In this document: positions 34,817-43,218 of the stretch, piece by piece
Position numbering within the stretch: position 1 is the stretch's first letter
Layout: every line of letters starts with the position of its first letter
NCBI RefSeq assembly: GCF_003688995.1
Contig: NZ_PENI01000040.1
Coordinates: forward strand, 1-64,000
DNA: 64,000 nt
DNA from: Streptomyces shenzhenensis
GTDB taxonomy: Bacteria; Actinomycetota; Actinomycetes; Streptomycetales; Streptomycetaceae
Direction of reading: 5' to 3'
Notes under the pieces: generated by a model
What the model saw: the letters and a program-made list of their open reading frames with translations, nothing else
Databases searched by the model: none
What the model was told of the DNA's origin: nothing
Position numbers and translations under genes: made by a program

Positions 34817-35374
34817 ATGACCATGTTCGGCGACGGCCTGGAAGCGGCGGTGCAGAAGGCGTTCACCCGCCCGGCACCCAGGAGCGCGGGCGCGCAGATG
34901 CGGTACCTGGTCAAGCAGCTCAAGGGCACCAGGCAGGTCGCCCAGCTGCTGCGGATCTCCCAGCGCACCGTCGAACGGTATGTGAAGGACCAGATCAAGA
35001 AGCCCCGCCCGGACCTCGCCGCCCGCCTGGAGCGCGAGGTGCGCAAGCGGTGGCAGCCGCAGATCCGCGCCAGGGCCCGCGCGAGGGCCGCGACGACCGA
35101 CGGGATCGTGATCGACACCCGTGCCCGCATCGGCTACACCGCCCCGGTCGGCACCACCGACGACGCCCGCCTCCGGCATCTGACCGTCGCGCTGCCGCCC
35201 CGCTACGCCGCCCGCCTCTTCGACGCCCACCAGGCCGGCGCCGGAGACCAGCAGCTGCGGCAGATCGCCGCCGAAGGACTCAGGGAGATCTACTTCCAGG
35301 ACAGCGGCCGCCGCGCCGGCAGCTTGGAGGAGGTCCGCCTCACCGACGTCGAACACGTGGAGTTCGACCTGTAG
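34817..35374 (+). CDS. tpg: Telomere terminal protein Tpg
   Basis: A 185-residue terminal protein of the Tpg family (usually about 184 residues). The sequence FGDGLEAAVQKAFTRPAPRSAGAQMRYLVKQ is diagnostic. An HTH (QVAQLLRISQRTVERYVKDQ) follows, then a basic region and a C-terminal VTVALPPRYAARLFDAH part. It becomes covalently linked to the 5' end and primes telomere fill-in. Six bases separate it from tap. It supports a linear replicon for this window. Confidence 0.94.
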   Translation: MTMFGDGLEAAVQKAFTRPAPRSAGAQMRYLVKQLKGTRQVAQLLRISQRTVERYVKDQIKKPRPDLAARLEREVRKRWQPQIRARARARAATTDGIVIDTRARIGYTAPVGTTDDARLRHLTVALPPRYAARLFDAHQAGAGDQQLRQIAAEGLREIYFQDSGRRAGSLEEVRLTDVEHVEFDL

Positions 35375-35532
35375 CCGCCCCTGCGGACGCGGGCCCCGGA
35401 CCGTTCATCCCTGTGAATTGCTGAATTTAGCAATTCGTTGGATGCTGGGCCGACTGCGCCCGCAGGTAGCCGTGGGCGCGGTCCTCTGTGTCGGGAAGTC
35501 GAGGCGCCGTGTCCGTTCCGCCTGCGCAGTCG

Positions 35533-35661
35533 CTCGCGCTGGGCTTCGGCGTCTCGTCCGGGCTGGGCGCCGTGGCCGAGCACATCGTGGCGTGCCGGAT
35601 CGACGGGCCCTTGTTCTTCGCCGCCGCCCACCGCTTCCTGCCGGAACTGCCGCGCCACGAG
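35533..35661 (+). pseudogene. Remnant of a SulP transporter STAS domain
   Basis: AVAEHIVACRIDGPLFFAAAHRFLPEL matches the start of the STAS domain at the end of SulP sulphate permeases (the DGPLFF box). No transmembrane part precedes it, and the reading frame then runs into unrelated low-complexity sequence. It is a fragment, probably left by a deletion. The surrounding DNA (35400-36030) has no other clear gene. Confidence 0.5.
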
Positions 35662-36039
35662 GGCCAGGACCACGCCACCACCCCCGACGCGATCCGCCCG
35701 GTGAGCACGTCGCGCACACGGTGCACAGGGCCGAGATGCCTGGCGCACGCGCGTCGCGAGCAGGCCGTCGTCCGGCCCGCCCGGTGCGTGGGGGAGTGCC
35801 TGGCCGTCCGTACCCCCGTCCCGGGCACCGTCACGTACCACGCGGACGGGATCCGGGGGAGCGGCGGCGCAGGGACCGGCACCCGGTCCGGCCCCGCCGA
35901 AGTGATCGCCGGCCGGGCCGTGGGCCGGGCCGCCCACCACCGGCGCGCCCCCGGCCGGCCGGACCTGCGGCCCGCACGACACGCTCCCGCTCATCCGTCC
36001 GACGACGGTGAGCGGCTTTTGACCCATCCGCCCGGAGAA

Positions 36040-36468
36040 ATGACACGCATGCAGCCGCACGACCTGCTCCACCGGCATGTGCTCACCCTGCCCGCCGAAC
36101 CGAACGCCGTCCGCCTCGCACGCGAGACGGCCGAACAGGCGTGGACGGAATGGGGCATCAGCCTGCGCCACCCCACCATAGGCCCGGCCCTGCTGATCCT
36201 GAGCGAGCTCGTCACCAACAGCGTCCGGCACGCCGCCGCTCTTTCCCCGCAGGTCACGGTGATCTACGCGACCGGCCCCGGCCGCCTGGCCGTCGCCGTC
36301 CACGACCGCCATCCCTACCGGCCGCCGCTGTACGCGGCGCTGTCCGGCGCCGGCACCGGGGGACTGGCCACCGTCATGGAACTCACCATCGGCCTGGACG
36401 GCACCGCGGACGTGCAGGCGGACGCCGACAGAGGAGGAAAGAGCATCTGGGTCACCCTGCCCCTGTGA
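36040..36468 (+). CDS. ATP-binding protein of the anti-sigma/regulatory kinase type
   Basis: A 142-residue HATPase_c protein of the RsbW-like group common in Streptomyces. N box: LILSELVTNSVRHAA; G1-like region: AVHDRHPYRPP; G2: GTGGLATVMELTIG, with C-terminal GGKSIWVTLPL. Such proteins bind ATP and control sigma factors or anti-anti-sigma factors. Start is uncertain: ATG 36040 directly behind GGAGAA, or ATG 36049 with better spacing. No partner gene is next to it. Confidence 0.8.
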   Translation: MTRMQPHDLLHRHVLTLPAEPNAVRLARETAEQAWTEWGISLRHPTIGPALLILSELVTNSVRHAAALSPQVTVIYATGPGRLAVAVHDRHPYRPPLYAALSGAGTGGLATVMELTIGLDGTADVQADADRGGKSIWVTLPL

Positions 36469-36621
36469 GCCGCCCGGGCCGCGGCGGCCCCGCCGGCGCG
36501 GATTCGGTGCTGCCGCTGTGGCAGGCGAGGATGGGCCCATGCTGTCGATGAGTGGGTGGAAGCCATGGACCGACGTCCGGCCGGTGCGGCCGTGCCGCCG
36601 GGAAGGGAAGGGAACGGCCCG

Positions 36622-36969
36622 GTGAGTACGCCGCTGTACCAGCTGAAAGCCGAGTTCTTCAAGACGCTCGGCCATCCGGCGCGGATCCGCGTCCTGGAGC
36701 TCCTGAGCGAGCGCGAGCACGCGGTCGCCGAGATGCTGCCCGAGGTGGGTATCGAGCCCGCGCACCTGTCCCAGCAGCTCGCGGTGCTGCGCCGGGCGAA
36801 CCTGGTCAAGACCCGCAAGGAGGGCTCGAACGTGTACTACTCGCTGACCAGCCCGCACGTCGCGGAACTGCTGCGCGTGGCTCGGACCATTCTGTCCGGC
36901 GTCCTGGCCGAGCAGGCCGAACTCCTCGCCGGCCTCAAGGCCGCCCAGCGGGAGACGAAGCAGCCGTAG
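36622..36969 (+). CDS. ArsR-family transcriptional regulator
   Basis: A 115-residue winged-helix ArsR/SmtB protein: FFKTLGHPARIRVLELLSEREHAVAEML, EPAHLSQQLAVLRRANLVKTRKEGSNVYYSL. There are no Cys residues in the recognition helix, so it is not a classical metal sensor of the ELCVCDL type. I choose GTG 36622 (VSTPLYQLK) over the upstream ATG because a GGGAAGGGAA region precedes it. It is convergent with the dehydrogenase gene at 36987. Targets are unknown. Confidence 0.82.
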   Translation: MSTPLYQLKAEFFKTLGHPARIRVLELLSEREHAVAEMLPEVGIEPAHLSQQLAVLRRANLVKTRKEGSNVYYSLTSPHVAELLRVARTILSGVLAEQAELLAGLKAAQRETKQP

Positions 36970-36986
36970 CGGCTACGGCCCCGGTC

Positions 36987-38228
36987 TCACAGCCGTTCGA
37001 TGTGCGGGGCGTCCGGCATGACGCCCCGCGTGTCCAGCACGTACCCGCTCTCCGCGGTGACACGCGCCAGGTCGAACCCGTCGTGCACGGTGAGCAGCAC
37101 CACGGCGTCGTAGGACGAGTACGGCAGCGGGGCGCACAGCGGGTGCGGCCCCTCCGTGATGAGGGGGTCCACGACGTCGACGAGCGCGCCCCTGCGCTCC
37201 AGCTCGACGACCACCTCGGCGGCGGGTGACCGGCGCGAGCCGGTGACGGTCCTGCAGGCGAGCCCGAGCGCCAGCACCCGGGCACCCTCGAGGTCCTTGC
37301 CGTGCCGCGTGTCGAGGCCTTCCTGGAGGCGGCCGACGACATAGGCCGGCTGCGCCTCGTTGATCTCCTGGGCCAGTTCGACCAGCCGGAACGCCTTCTC
37401 CTGCGGCGCCCTGCCGTGCTGGCTCAGATGCACCGGGTCGACCGGCAGGCCGTGGCCGTCGGCCCCGGGCCCCGGCGTGAACGTCGCGAAGCCGACCGGG
37501 TCCGAGCCGGACAGGGCGAGGGCGTGCCCGGCCGTCACGTCCAACGTGTGCGCCACCCGGCACAGCTCGTTGACGAGCGCGATGTTGACATACCGGAAGG
37601 CGTCCTCGAACACCTTGGCCAGCTCGGCCTCTTCGAGGCTGTTCGCCGGCACCACGTTCTGCGTGATGCCGGTGTAGAACGCCTCCACCTGGTCACGGCA
37701 TTTCTCGGTGAGCCCGGAGACGATCTTCGGAGTGTGCGTGAGCGACCACTGCTCGTTGCCCGGTTCGACGCGTGCCGGGCTGAACCCGAGATGGAAACTG
37801 GTCCCGGCCCGCATCCACGAGAGCGCCTCCAGGATCGGGCGCACGATGTTGCGGGTGGTGCCGGGATGCGCGGCGGTGGACTCGAGGACGACCGTGGCGC
37901 CCTTGCGCACATGCCGCGCGAGGGCCTCCGCCGCCTCCCGCACGGCCCCGAGGTCCGCCACCCGCGCGTTCTGCGGTGTGGGCATGGCGATGACGGCGAC
38001 GTCGAAGCCGGCCAGCAGTTCCTCCTCGCAGGTCACCCGGTACCGGCCGGACTTCAGGGCCGCCTCCAGCGTCTGGTCGGGGATGCCCTCGACGGGGGAG
38101 ACGCCGCCGCGCAACTGCTCCAGGCACCGCGCGTCGGGCTCGAAACCGATCACGTGATGGCCCGCCTCGACGGCTGCCATGGCCAGCGGCAGACCGATAG
38201 GGCCCTGTCCCATGACGGCAATGTTCAC
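36987..38228 (-). CDS. Nucleotide-sugar dehydrogenase homologue without the catalytic Cys
   Basis: A 413-residue UDP-glucose/UDP-ManNAc dehydrogenase-like protein. Rossmann motif IAVMGQGPIGLPLA, then FSPARVEPGNEQW, AELAKVFEDAFRYVNIALVNE, and PGPGADGHGLPVDPVHL. In active enzymes the last motif is G-G-H-C-x-P-x-D; here the Cys is Gly260. Lys205 is retained, but the usual Asn of the active site is Asp209. The frame is intact and the rest well conserved, so this may be a non-catalytic or altered enzyme. GTG 38228 has a GGGAG site. No capsule or sugar cluster is adjacent. Confidence 0.85.
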   Translation of the reverse strand: MNIAVMGQGPIGLPLAMAAVEAGHHVIGFEPDARCLEQLRGGVSPVEGIPDQTLEAALKSGRYRVTCEEELLAGFDVAVIAMPTPQNARVADLGAVREAAEALARHVRKGATVVLESTAAHPGTTRNIVRPILEALSWMRAGTSFHLGFSPARVEPGNEQWSLTHTPKIVSGLTEKCRDQVEAFYTGITQNVVPANSLEEAELAKVFEDAFRYVNIALVNELCRVAHTLDVTAGHALALSGSDPVGFATFTPGPGADGHGLPVDPVHLSQHGRAPQEKAFRLVELAQEINEAQPAYVVGRLQEGLDTRHGKDLEGARVLALGLACRTVTGSRRSPAAEVVVELERRGALVDVVDPLITEGPHPLCAPLPYSSYDAVVLLTVHDGFDLARVTAESGYVLDTRGVMPDAPHIERL

Positions 38229-38469
38229 TGGTCTCCCTTTCCGGGATGTGCGCCGGTGGTTGCTCACACAGGAAGAGGCCAGGGCGGCGAATATATGATG
38301 ATAGATCGCTCATGTGGCGTAATGATCTTGGAAAAGTGCATACGACTGGTGCATAAGTGATGCAGGTCACGTTTGATCTGTGCGGATTCCGCGTAATACG
38401 AGACGTCTTCGCGGGTCTTAAGGGCACGTCGGCATCCGTCGGCGTCGGCCTCAACGTGGAGAAGGACCC

Positions 38470-38883
38470 ATGGACATCACTGTCGAGCAGCCCGTCCGCG
38501 CCCGACTGATCACCTCGGAGAGCCAGGAGCTCCCCGTGTCGGCCACGCTGCAGTACACCTCGGGAGACCCGTTCGCCGTCCACATCGGTTTCCCGCCCGA
38601 CGTCTCGCTCAGCGGCACCGACGTCACCTGGACCTTCTCGCGTGAGCTGCTGCAGGCAGGACTGGACGCACCGGCCGGCCAGGGCGACGTGCACATCTGG
38701 CCGTGCGGCCGGGTCCATACGGTCCTGGAGTTCCACGCGCCGGAGGGCCTGGCGCTGATCCAGTTCGACACGGACGCCCTGCGCCGCTTCCTGAAGCGCA
38801 CGTTCGCCGCCGTGGCCCTCGGCAAGGAGAACATCGACGTGGCCGTCGACCGCGGCCTGGCCGCCCTGGTGGGGGGAGTGTGA
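38470..38883 (+). CDS. SsgA-family sporulation/cell division regulator
   Basis: A 137-residue SsgA-like protein (SALP): LPVSATLQYTSGDPFAVHIGFPP, TWTFSRELLQAGLDAPAGQGDVHIWPCG, ALIQFDTDALRRFLKRTFAAV. SALPs are specific to morphologically complex actinobacteria and position division or cell-wall enzymes. ATG 38470 has AGAAGGA upstream. It is divergent from the dehydrogenase gene. A second SALP is at 57159-57665. Confidence 0.88.
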   Translation: MDITVEQPVRARLITSESQELPVSATLQYTSGDPFAVHIGFPPDVSLSGTDVTWTFSRELLQAGLDAPAGQGDVHIWPCGRVHTVLEFHAPEGLALIQFDTDALRRFLKRTFAAVALGKENIDVAVDRGLAALVGGV

Positions 38884-38917
38884 GCGGCGCCGGCCGGGGG
38901 AGGGGGCGGCGCGGCCG

Positions 38918-40435
38918 TCAGCCGTACGACAGGTTGGAACACGGGTCGTCGTCGGCGGACCGGACGTTGCCGGTCACCGGGGTGGGCTCGGGGGCCGGGG
39001 TATGTGCTGTATAGGACCGGCCCAGGATCACATTGATGCCCAGCGCGCCGATCGACTGGAGCCGGGCCCCGGGGAAGAGCCCGGCGACCGTCCGGGCCTG
39101 GGACTCGAGCCCCGTGCCGTACTGGACCACGGTGGTGGTGTGGTCCTGGCCGCGGGCGTTCGCGGTGCCGGCGACGGTGAAGCCGCTCTCGGTGAGTTCC
39201 GCGGCGGCGGCCGCGGCCAGGCCGGACGTGGCGGTGCCGTTGTAGACGGCGACGCTGATGCCCGCTCCGGAGACGGCGTCGGCGGCGCCCGGTGAGGCGG
39301 AAGCCGACCCCGGTGCCGCGTCCTTTCCGCCGTCGGTGCCCAGGTCGTCGATGGGGCGGTCGTTCTTGAGCGCGGCCCACAGCCGGTCGGCGTCCGGCTG
39401 GACGATCGCGATGCGTGCCCCCTGGTAGCGCCAGGGAACCGTGACGAACTTGGTGTCGTGCAGGTCGATGTCCTTGAGGGACATGGCGAACGAGATGAGC
39501 TTGTGCGCGGTGCCGAGGCCCCGGTCGACGGTCATCGACTTGGTGACGGCGTCGGCCAGCGGCAGCAGCTTGGCCGGGGTGAGCCCGTCGCTCTTGACCT
39601 TCTTGACCAGACCGGCGACGAACGCCTGCTGACGCTTGATCCGTCCCATGTCGGAGCCGTCGCCGATGCCGTGCCGGATACGGACGTAGTCCAGGGCCCG
39701 TTGCCCGGATACCGTCTGTTCGCCCTTCCGGAACAACAGCTCGCCCTGGGTGCCGCGGTTGGGGTCGAGGTCCTTCGCGTAGACGTCGTTCGGCACACAC
39801 ACCCGCACCCCGCCGACCACGTCCGTCACCGCCGCGAAACCCTTGAAGTCGACGACCAGGGTGTGGTCGACATGCAGCCCGGTCAGCTGCTCCACGGTGT
39901 TCTGGGTGCAGGCCGGGTTGCCCTTCTCCGTCTGCCCGACCGAGAAGGCGGCGTTGAACATGGCGTTCGTCCGGGCCTGTGTCCAGCTGCCGTCGGGCAG
40001 CCTGCACGGGGGAATGGTGACCAGGGTGTCCCGCGGGATCGACACCGCGACCGCGTGCCTGCGATCGGCGGGGATGTGCAGCAGCAGCACGGTGTCGGAA
40101 CGGCCCGTGTCGTCCTTGTGGCCGCCGCCCAGCGCACTGTTGCCGTCGTTGCGTGCGTCGGAGCCGATGACCAGCACGTTCTCGCCCTTGGAGGAGCGGG
40201 CGTCGGGACGGTCCTCGGACAGGCCGTTCCCGTCGAAGGTACGGATGTTCCCGTTCAGCCTCAGCTGGATCCAGCCCACGCCGACCGCGCCGAGCACCAT
40301 CAGGGTCAGCATGATGAACAGTGCCGACCGCAGCCGGTTGCGGGTACGCCGCCGTGCCGCTCGCCTGCCGCGGCGCGGTTCGCCCTGGCGCCGGTGGCGG
40401 GAGGGGGAGGGCGCAGCCCGGTCAGTGGTGGTCAT
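38918..40435 (-). CDS. LytR-CpsA-Psr (LCP) family cell-wall ligase
   Basis: A 505-residue membrane protein. A basic N-terminus (RRQGEPRRGRRAARRRT) precedes one TM helix (ALFIMLTLMVLGAVGVGWI), then the extracellular LCP domain (NVLVIGSDARND, GRSDTVLLLHI, AVSIPRDTLVTIP, YVRIRHGIGDGSDMGRIKRQQ) and a C-terminal LytR_C-like domain (ISVAVYNGTATSGLAAAAAAEL). LCP enzymes attach anionic polymers or glycans to peptidoglycan. ATG 40435 is chosen at the basic start. It lies downstream of the chaplin-like gene on the same strand, with a 311-bp gap. Confidence 0.9.
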   Translation of the reverse strand: MTTTDRAAPSPSRHRRQGEPRRGRRAARRRTRNRLRSALFIMLTLMVLGAVGVGWIQLRLNGNIRTFDGNGLSEDRPDARSSKGENVLVIGSDARNDGNSALGGGHKDDTGRSDTVLLLHIPADRRHAVAVSIPRDTLVTIPPCRLPDGSWTQARTNAMFNAAFSVGQTEKGNPACTQNTVEQLTGLHVDHTLVVDFKGFAAVTDVVGGVRVCVPNDVYAKDLDPNRGTQGELLFRKGEQTVSGQRALDYVRIRHGIGDGSDMGRIKRQQAFVAGLVKKVKSDGLTPAKLLPLADAVTKSMTVDRGLGTAHKLISFAMSLKDIDLHDTKFVTVPWRYQGARIAIVQPDADRLWAALKNDRPIDDLGTDGGKDAAPGSASASPGAADAVSGAGISVAVYNGTATSGLAAAAAAELTESGFTVAGTANARGQDHTTTVVQYGTGLESQARTVAGLFPGARLQSIGALGINVILGRSYTAHTPAPEPTPVTGNVRSADDDPCSNLSYG

Positions 40436-40746
40436 CCGAGCGTCCTCATTCGTCCGACTGGTACGGAGGGGACGGCCGACACCACCCCGGGGCCCTGTCG
40501 GACTGCGGTGGCACGCACGGGGCACGTGCCGGGGTCGGGCGTGCTGCACCCCACACGGCCGGGGCGAGGGCTGACACCCCCGCCCCGGCGGAACTTCATT
40601 GCCTCACCGCGCACATGAGCCCGTACGTCGCCCTGCACGGGAACCCGTGCTCCGGCGGCGACGGCGGGAATGCGCGGTGAGGCATGTGTGCGACGCATGC
40701 CGCGCGAGGCGGCAGGACGTCCGGACGCGCTGCTGCGCGGCCGTTA

Positions 40747-41181
40747 TCAGAAGAGCAGGTCGTCCGGGGCCAGGTCGCCGACGACACCGCCGGCCAGGCC
40801 GTCGGCGACACCGTCGGCCGCGTCACCGGCGACACCGCCGACGACACCGCCGGCGACATCGCCGATCGCACCGCCCGCGACACCGTCGACCGCACCGCCC
40901 GCGACACCGCCGACCGGGGCGGTGTCCTGCGGCTGGGCCGCGTGCTTGCACCCGTTGTTGGCACCGGACGAAAGGGGCTCAAGCCCGAGGATGCTGATGG
41001 TGTTCCCGCACACCGTGACCGGAATGTTCAGCGGCAGCTGGAGCAGGTTGCCGGACAGGGCCGAGGTGCCGTTGCCCGAGTCTCCGGGAGCGGCGGGCGC
41101 TGCGGCAGCACCCAGCGCACTGGTCAGGACCAGCGAGGCGGAGGAGGCCCCAAGGACGGCAGCCGTCATGATCTTGCGCAC
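40747..41181 (-). CDS. Chaplin-like secreted protein with a repetitive tail
   Basis: A 144-residue secreted protein. Signal peptide: VRKIMTAAVLGASSASLVLTSALGAAAAP. The middle (LSGNLLQLPLNIPVTVCGNTISILGLEPL, Cys58 and Cys78) is the chaplin fold. The C-terminal half is a low-complexity GGV/GGA/GDV repeat (VAGGAVDGVAGGAIGDVAGG) not typical of chaplins. Chaplins assemble into amyloid-like surface films that let hyphae grow into air. GTG 41181 has TGGAGA. Confidence 0.8.
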   Translation of the reverse strand: MRKIMTAAVLGASSASLVLTSALGAAAAPAAPGDSGNGTSALSGNLLQLPLNIPVTVCGNTISILGLEPLSSGANNGCKHAAQPQDTAPVGGVAGGAVDGVAGGAIGDVAGGVVGGVAGDAADGVADGLAGGVVGDLAPDDLLF

Positions 41182-41643
41182 GGATTGTCTCCAGATCTGG
41201 TTGGACGCTTCCTGGCAGGCTGCGTGTCTGTACTCGCTCAAGAAGGCATGCGGAGCACCCGGGCCGTGGCACGGCCCCGGCAGCCTGTAGTGAAAGAGAG
41301 GCCACGAGAGGGGTTATGACGCGGGGCGGCAACGTAGGTTGACGTCTATCCGGTTCACTGCCGTACCGGCCCGAATGCCAGGGGTTCACACCACCCGTTC
41401 GGCGCAAGTGTGGTTTCCCGCGAAGGCCATCGGCGTTGTGCGGGGAGAACCGCGGGATCCCCTGCCATGGCGCGGCAGGGGACCCCGTAAGGTGAAACTT
41501 CCTCAGCTCCCCATGACGGCCGGCAATTGGTTCCCGCGGCGCGTTACCCGGCCGCCGGGTCACCCTGTGGCCGGGTGAATACGGTGACGGCTCGGCCGCG
41601 TGTCACAGGGCCTCCGGAGAAAGGGTATTCTGGGCGCGTCCTG
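41182..41643. other. Intergenic region before tRNA-Leu
   Basis: About 460 bp with no gene I can support. The chaplin-like promoter should lie near 41200-41300 reading leftwards. Short open frames are unconvincing. A TATTCT hexamer near 41627 could be the -10 of the tRNA promoter. Confidence 0.45.
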
Positions 41644-41725
41644 GGGAGTGTGGCGGAACTGGAAGACGCGCCGGATTCAAGTCCCGGTGTCCTGTGGCGT
41701 GAGGGTTCGAATCCCTCCACTCCTA
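41644..41725 (+). tRNA. tRNA-Leu(CAA)
   Basis: An 82-nt class II tRNA. The acceptor GGGAGTG (41644-41650) pairs with CACTCCT (41718-41724, one G-U end pair), and A41725 is the discriminator. The D-arm contains TGGCGGAACTGGAAGAC. The anticodon loop TTCAAGT carries CAA (decodes UUG) between CCGGA and CCCGG, with one mismatch. A short variable arm follows, then the T-arm GAGGG-TTCGAAT-CCCTC. CCA is not encoded. The variable arm and anticodon stem look slightly degenerate compared with usual Streptomyces tRNA-Leu(CAA), so function is likely but not certain. Confidence 0.85.
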
Positions 41726-42285
41726 CTTCGACGGATTCCCGCGAGCTGTGGGTGAATATGCCCGCAGACTCGCGGTTTCGCGGCTGCGTCGCTGGTGACC
41801 GCAGGACGCTCCGGATCCCGGCTGCTGGCTGGATGATCTGAAAAAGGCCTTTGCAGCGCCTTTTCATTCCCGTGGTGACATATCACATGCGATACGTAGG
41901 CGCGGAGTCGCCGATGGCAGCGGAAGACTGAGTTCCGTTCAGTATGGCAGCGCGAGGCGGCCGTCACCTATATCTCCGGCGGGAGCACTGAAGGTCGCTC
42001 ACGGCCACATACTCCGGCCGGTTCGGGGAACGCTCAGAGCGACCGTACGGCCAGGCCAAAAGAATCAAGGTTCACGTCGGGCGCCGTGGCCAAATATCGC
42101 CAGTACGCTTGTCTGATCTTGACGGAAAGAGATCGGCGTTGTGTTGACAAGTAAATCACTCGGGAGGGTGTATTACCCGATACGGTGAACTTGGCGCGAA
42201 ACCCCGTGGGTCCGGACCGTGGCCACCCCTCTGCGAGGTAGGTTGATGGCTGCTCAATTTTCCACGCCGACTTGAGGGGGATCCC
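41726..42285. other. Intergenic region after tRNA-Leu
   Basis: About 560 bp, AT-richer than the surroundings, with no convincing ORF. A TTGACA at 42144-42149 and TATTAC at 42171-42176 could be a weak promoter, but the 21-bp spacing is long. No integrase or attachment repeat of the tRNA end is visible here. Confidence 0.4.
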
Positions 42286-42624
42286 TTGGGGAGCCCAACG
42301 CACCGGGGCCCTGACCGACGCCCGGGTCTCACATCCGGGGAAATCGCCCGGATGTCAGGTACGGTCACGCGGCCCACGGTCGCTTCGGTGGCGACGACCG
42401 CCGGAGTGCCGGGACATGGAGTCCGCAGAGGGATCTCCCAGGAGAACGGCCGGCGCATGGCGGCCGCGATGTCCGTCGGCCTGCTGACCGAACGTTCCGC
42501 GCGATGCATCGCCGAGGATCCGCAGGCGGTCATCAGGGCGGCACAGGAGCTGCAGGCCCTGGTGTGGGAGATCATGCGCGCCAGATTCGAGGAAGAAAGC
42601 GCTGACACAACGGCAATTGCCTAG
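42286..42624 (+). CDS. Hypothetical 112-residue protein
   Basis: I do not recognise it. It begins at a TTG with GAGGGGG six bases upstream. The middle reads LTSGEIARMSGTVTRPTVASVATTAGVPGHGVRR, which could hold a small HTH (GEIARMSG...VASVATTAGV), and the end is a charged helix (AAQELQALVWEIMRARFEEESADTTAIA). The helix-rich pattern and codon use support coding. It precedes the DUF927-like pair by 140 bp on the same strand, so it may be a regulator of that module. Confidence 0.5.
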   Translation: MGSPTHRGPDRRPGLTSGEIARMSGTVTRPTVASVATTAGVPGHGVRRGISQENGRRMAAAMSVGLLTERSARCIAEDPQAVIRAAQELQALVWEIMRARFEEESADTTAIA

Positions 42625-42762
42625 GTAGGAAGACACCGGCCCGGCCGCACCTCAGCCAAAGAAGCATCCGAGCCGGTGTCCACAGATAGTTCGCTCACCG
42701 GGCCCATGTTCGGTCATGGGACGCAAAGGTGACGAACCACTGCTAGGGGAAAGAGAATACCC

Positions 42763-43218
42763 ATGTCTGCGGCAATTCGGGGGAGCGGACTGCCAAGTCT
42801 CCTCAACGTCACTTTCACGGCATCTCCGCATCAAGACGGAGGAACTGGGCCCGCCATGACGGCCGTTCCCGGATGTCATGGCTGGTGGTATGCAGTTCCG
42901 ACGGAGCGTCAGGAGAGCGGGGTCTGGAACCGATCCGGAGATCGGACGGTGCAAGTTCTCACCTGGTGCCCGGAAGTACTCGCCAGGCTCGCGGCACTGG
43001 ACGCCGACGGCACCTGCCACCGGCAGCACTTCGTGGTCCGGGTGAACCAGCAGCTGGCCCTGCTCTGCGACCGGGACCTCCCGGACGGAAAAGGCTGGGA
43101 GCAGTTCACGGCCATCGACATCTGGGAGAGCCTCGCCCTCAAGGACCTCCTGGCCGACATCGTCCACGACCAGGCCCGGCAGCTCCCCCGGATCGTCGTC
43201 CGGGAGGAGGACCGGTGA
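42763..43218 (+). CDS. Stand-alone N-domain paralogue of the DUF927-like ATPase
   Basis: A 151-residue protein that aligns with residues about 55-170 of the next gene: GWWYAVPTERQESGVW versus GWYYEAHEDHGTVW, then VLTWCPEVLARL versus VLDWAPYVSERL, GWEQF versus GWNDF, and IVHDQARQLPRIVV versus IITDQGKRLPRTPV. So it is a free-standing copy of that domain. ATG 42763 is in a GGGGAAAGAG context. The stop overlaps the next GTG as GTGA, so the two are co-translated and probably form a complex. Confidence 0.78.
   Translation: MSAAIRGSGLPSLLNVTFTASPHQDGGTGPAMTAVPGCHGWWYAVPTERQESGVWNRSGDRTVQVLTWCPEVLARLAALDADGTCHRQHFVVRVNQQLALLCDRDLPDGKGWEQFTAIDIWESLALKDLLADIVHDQARQLPRIVVREEDR

Noticed and set aside
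33424..35424. Second large plus-strand frame within tap and tpg
   Set aside because: It is a frame-shifted shadow of tap/tpg, which have strong family matches and proper ribosome sites.
41644..41725. bldA-type tRNA-Leu(UAA)
   Set aside because: The anticodon is CAA, not UAA, so it is not bldA.
42144..42176. Promoter TTGACA-TATTAC before the 112-residue gene
   Set aside because: Spacing of 21 bp is too long for a good sigma-70-type promoter. Kept only as a remark.
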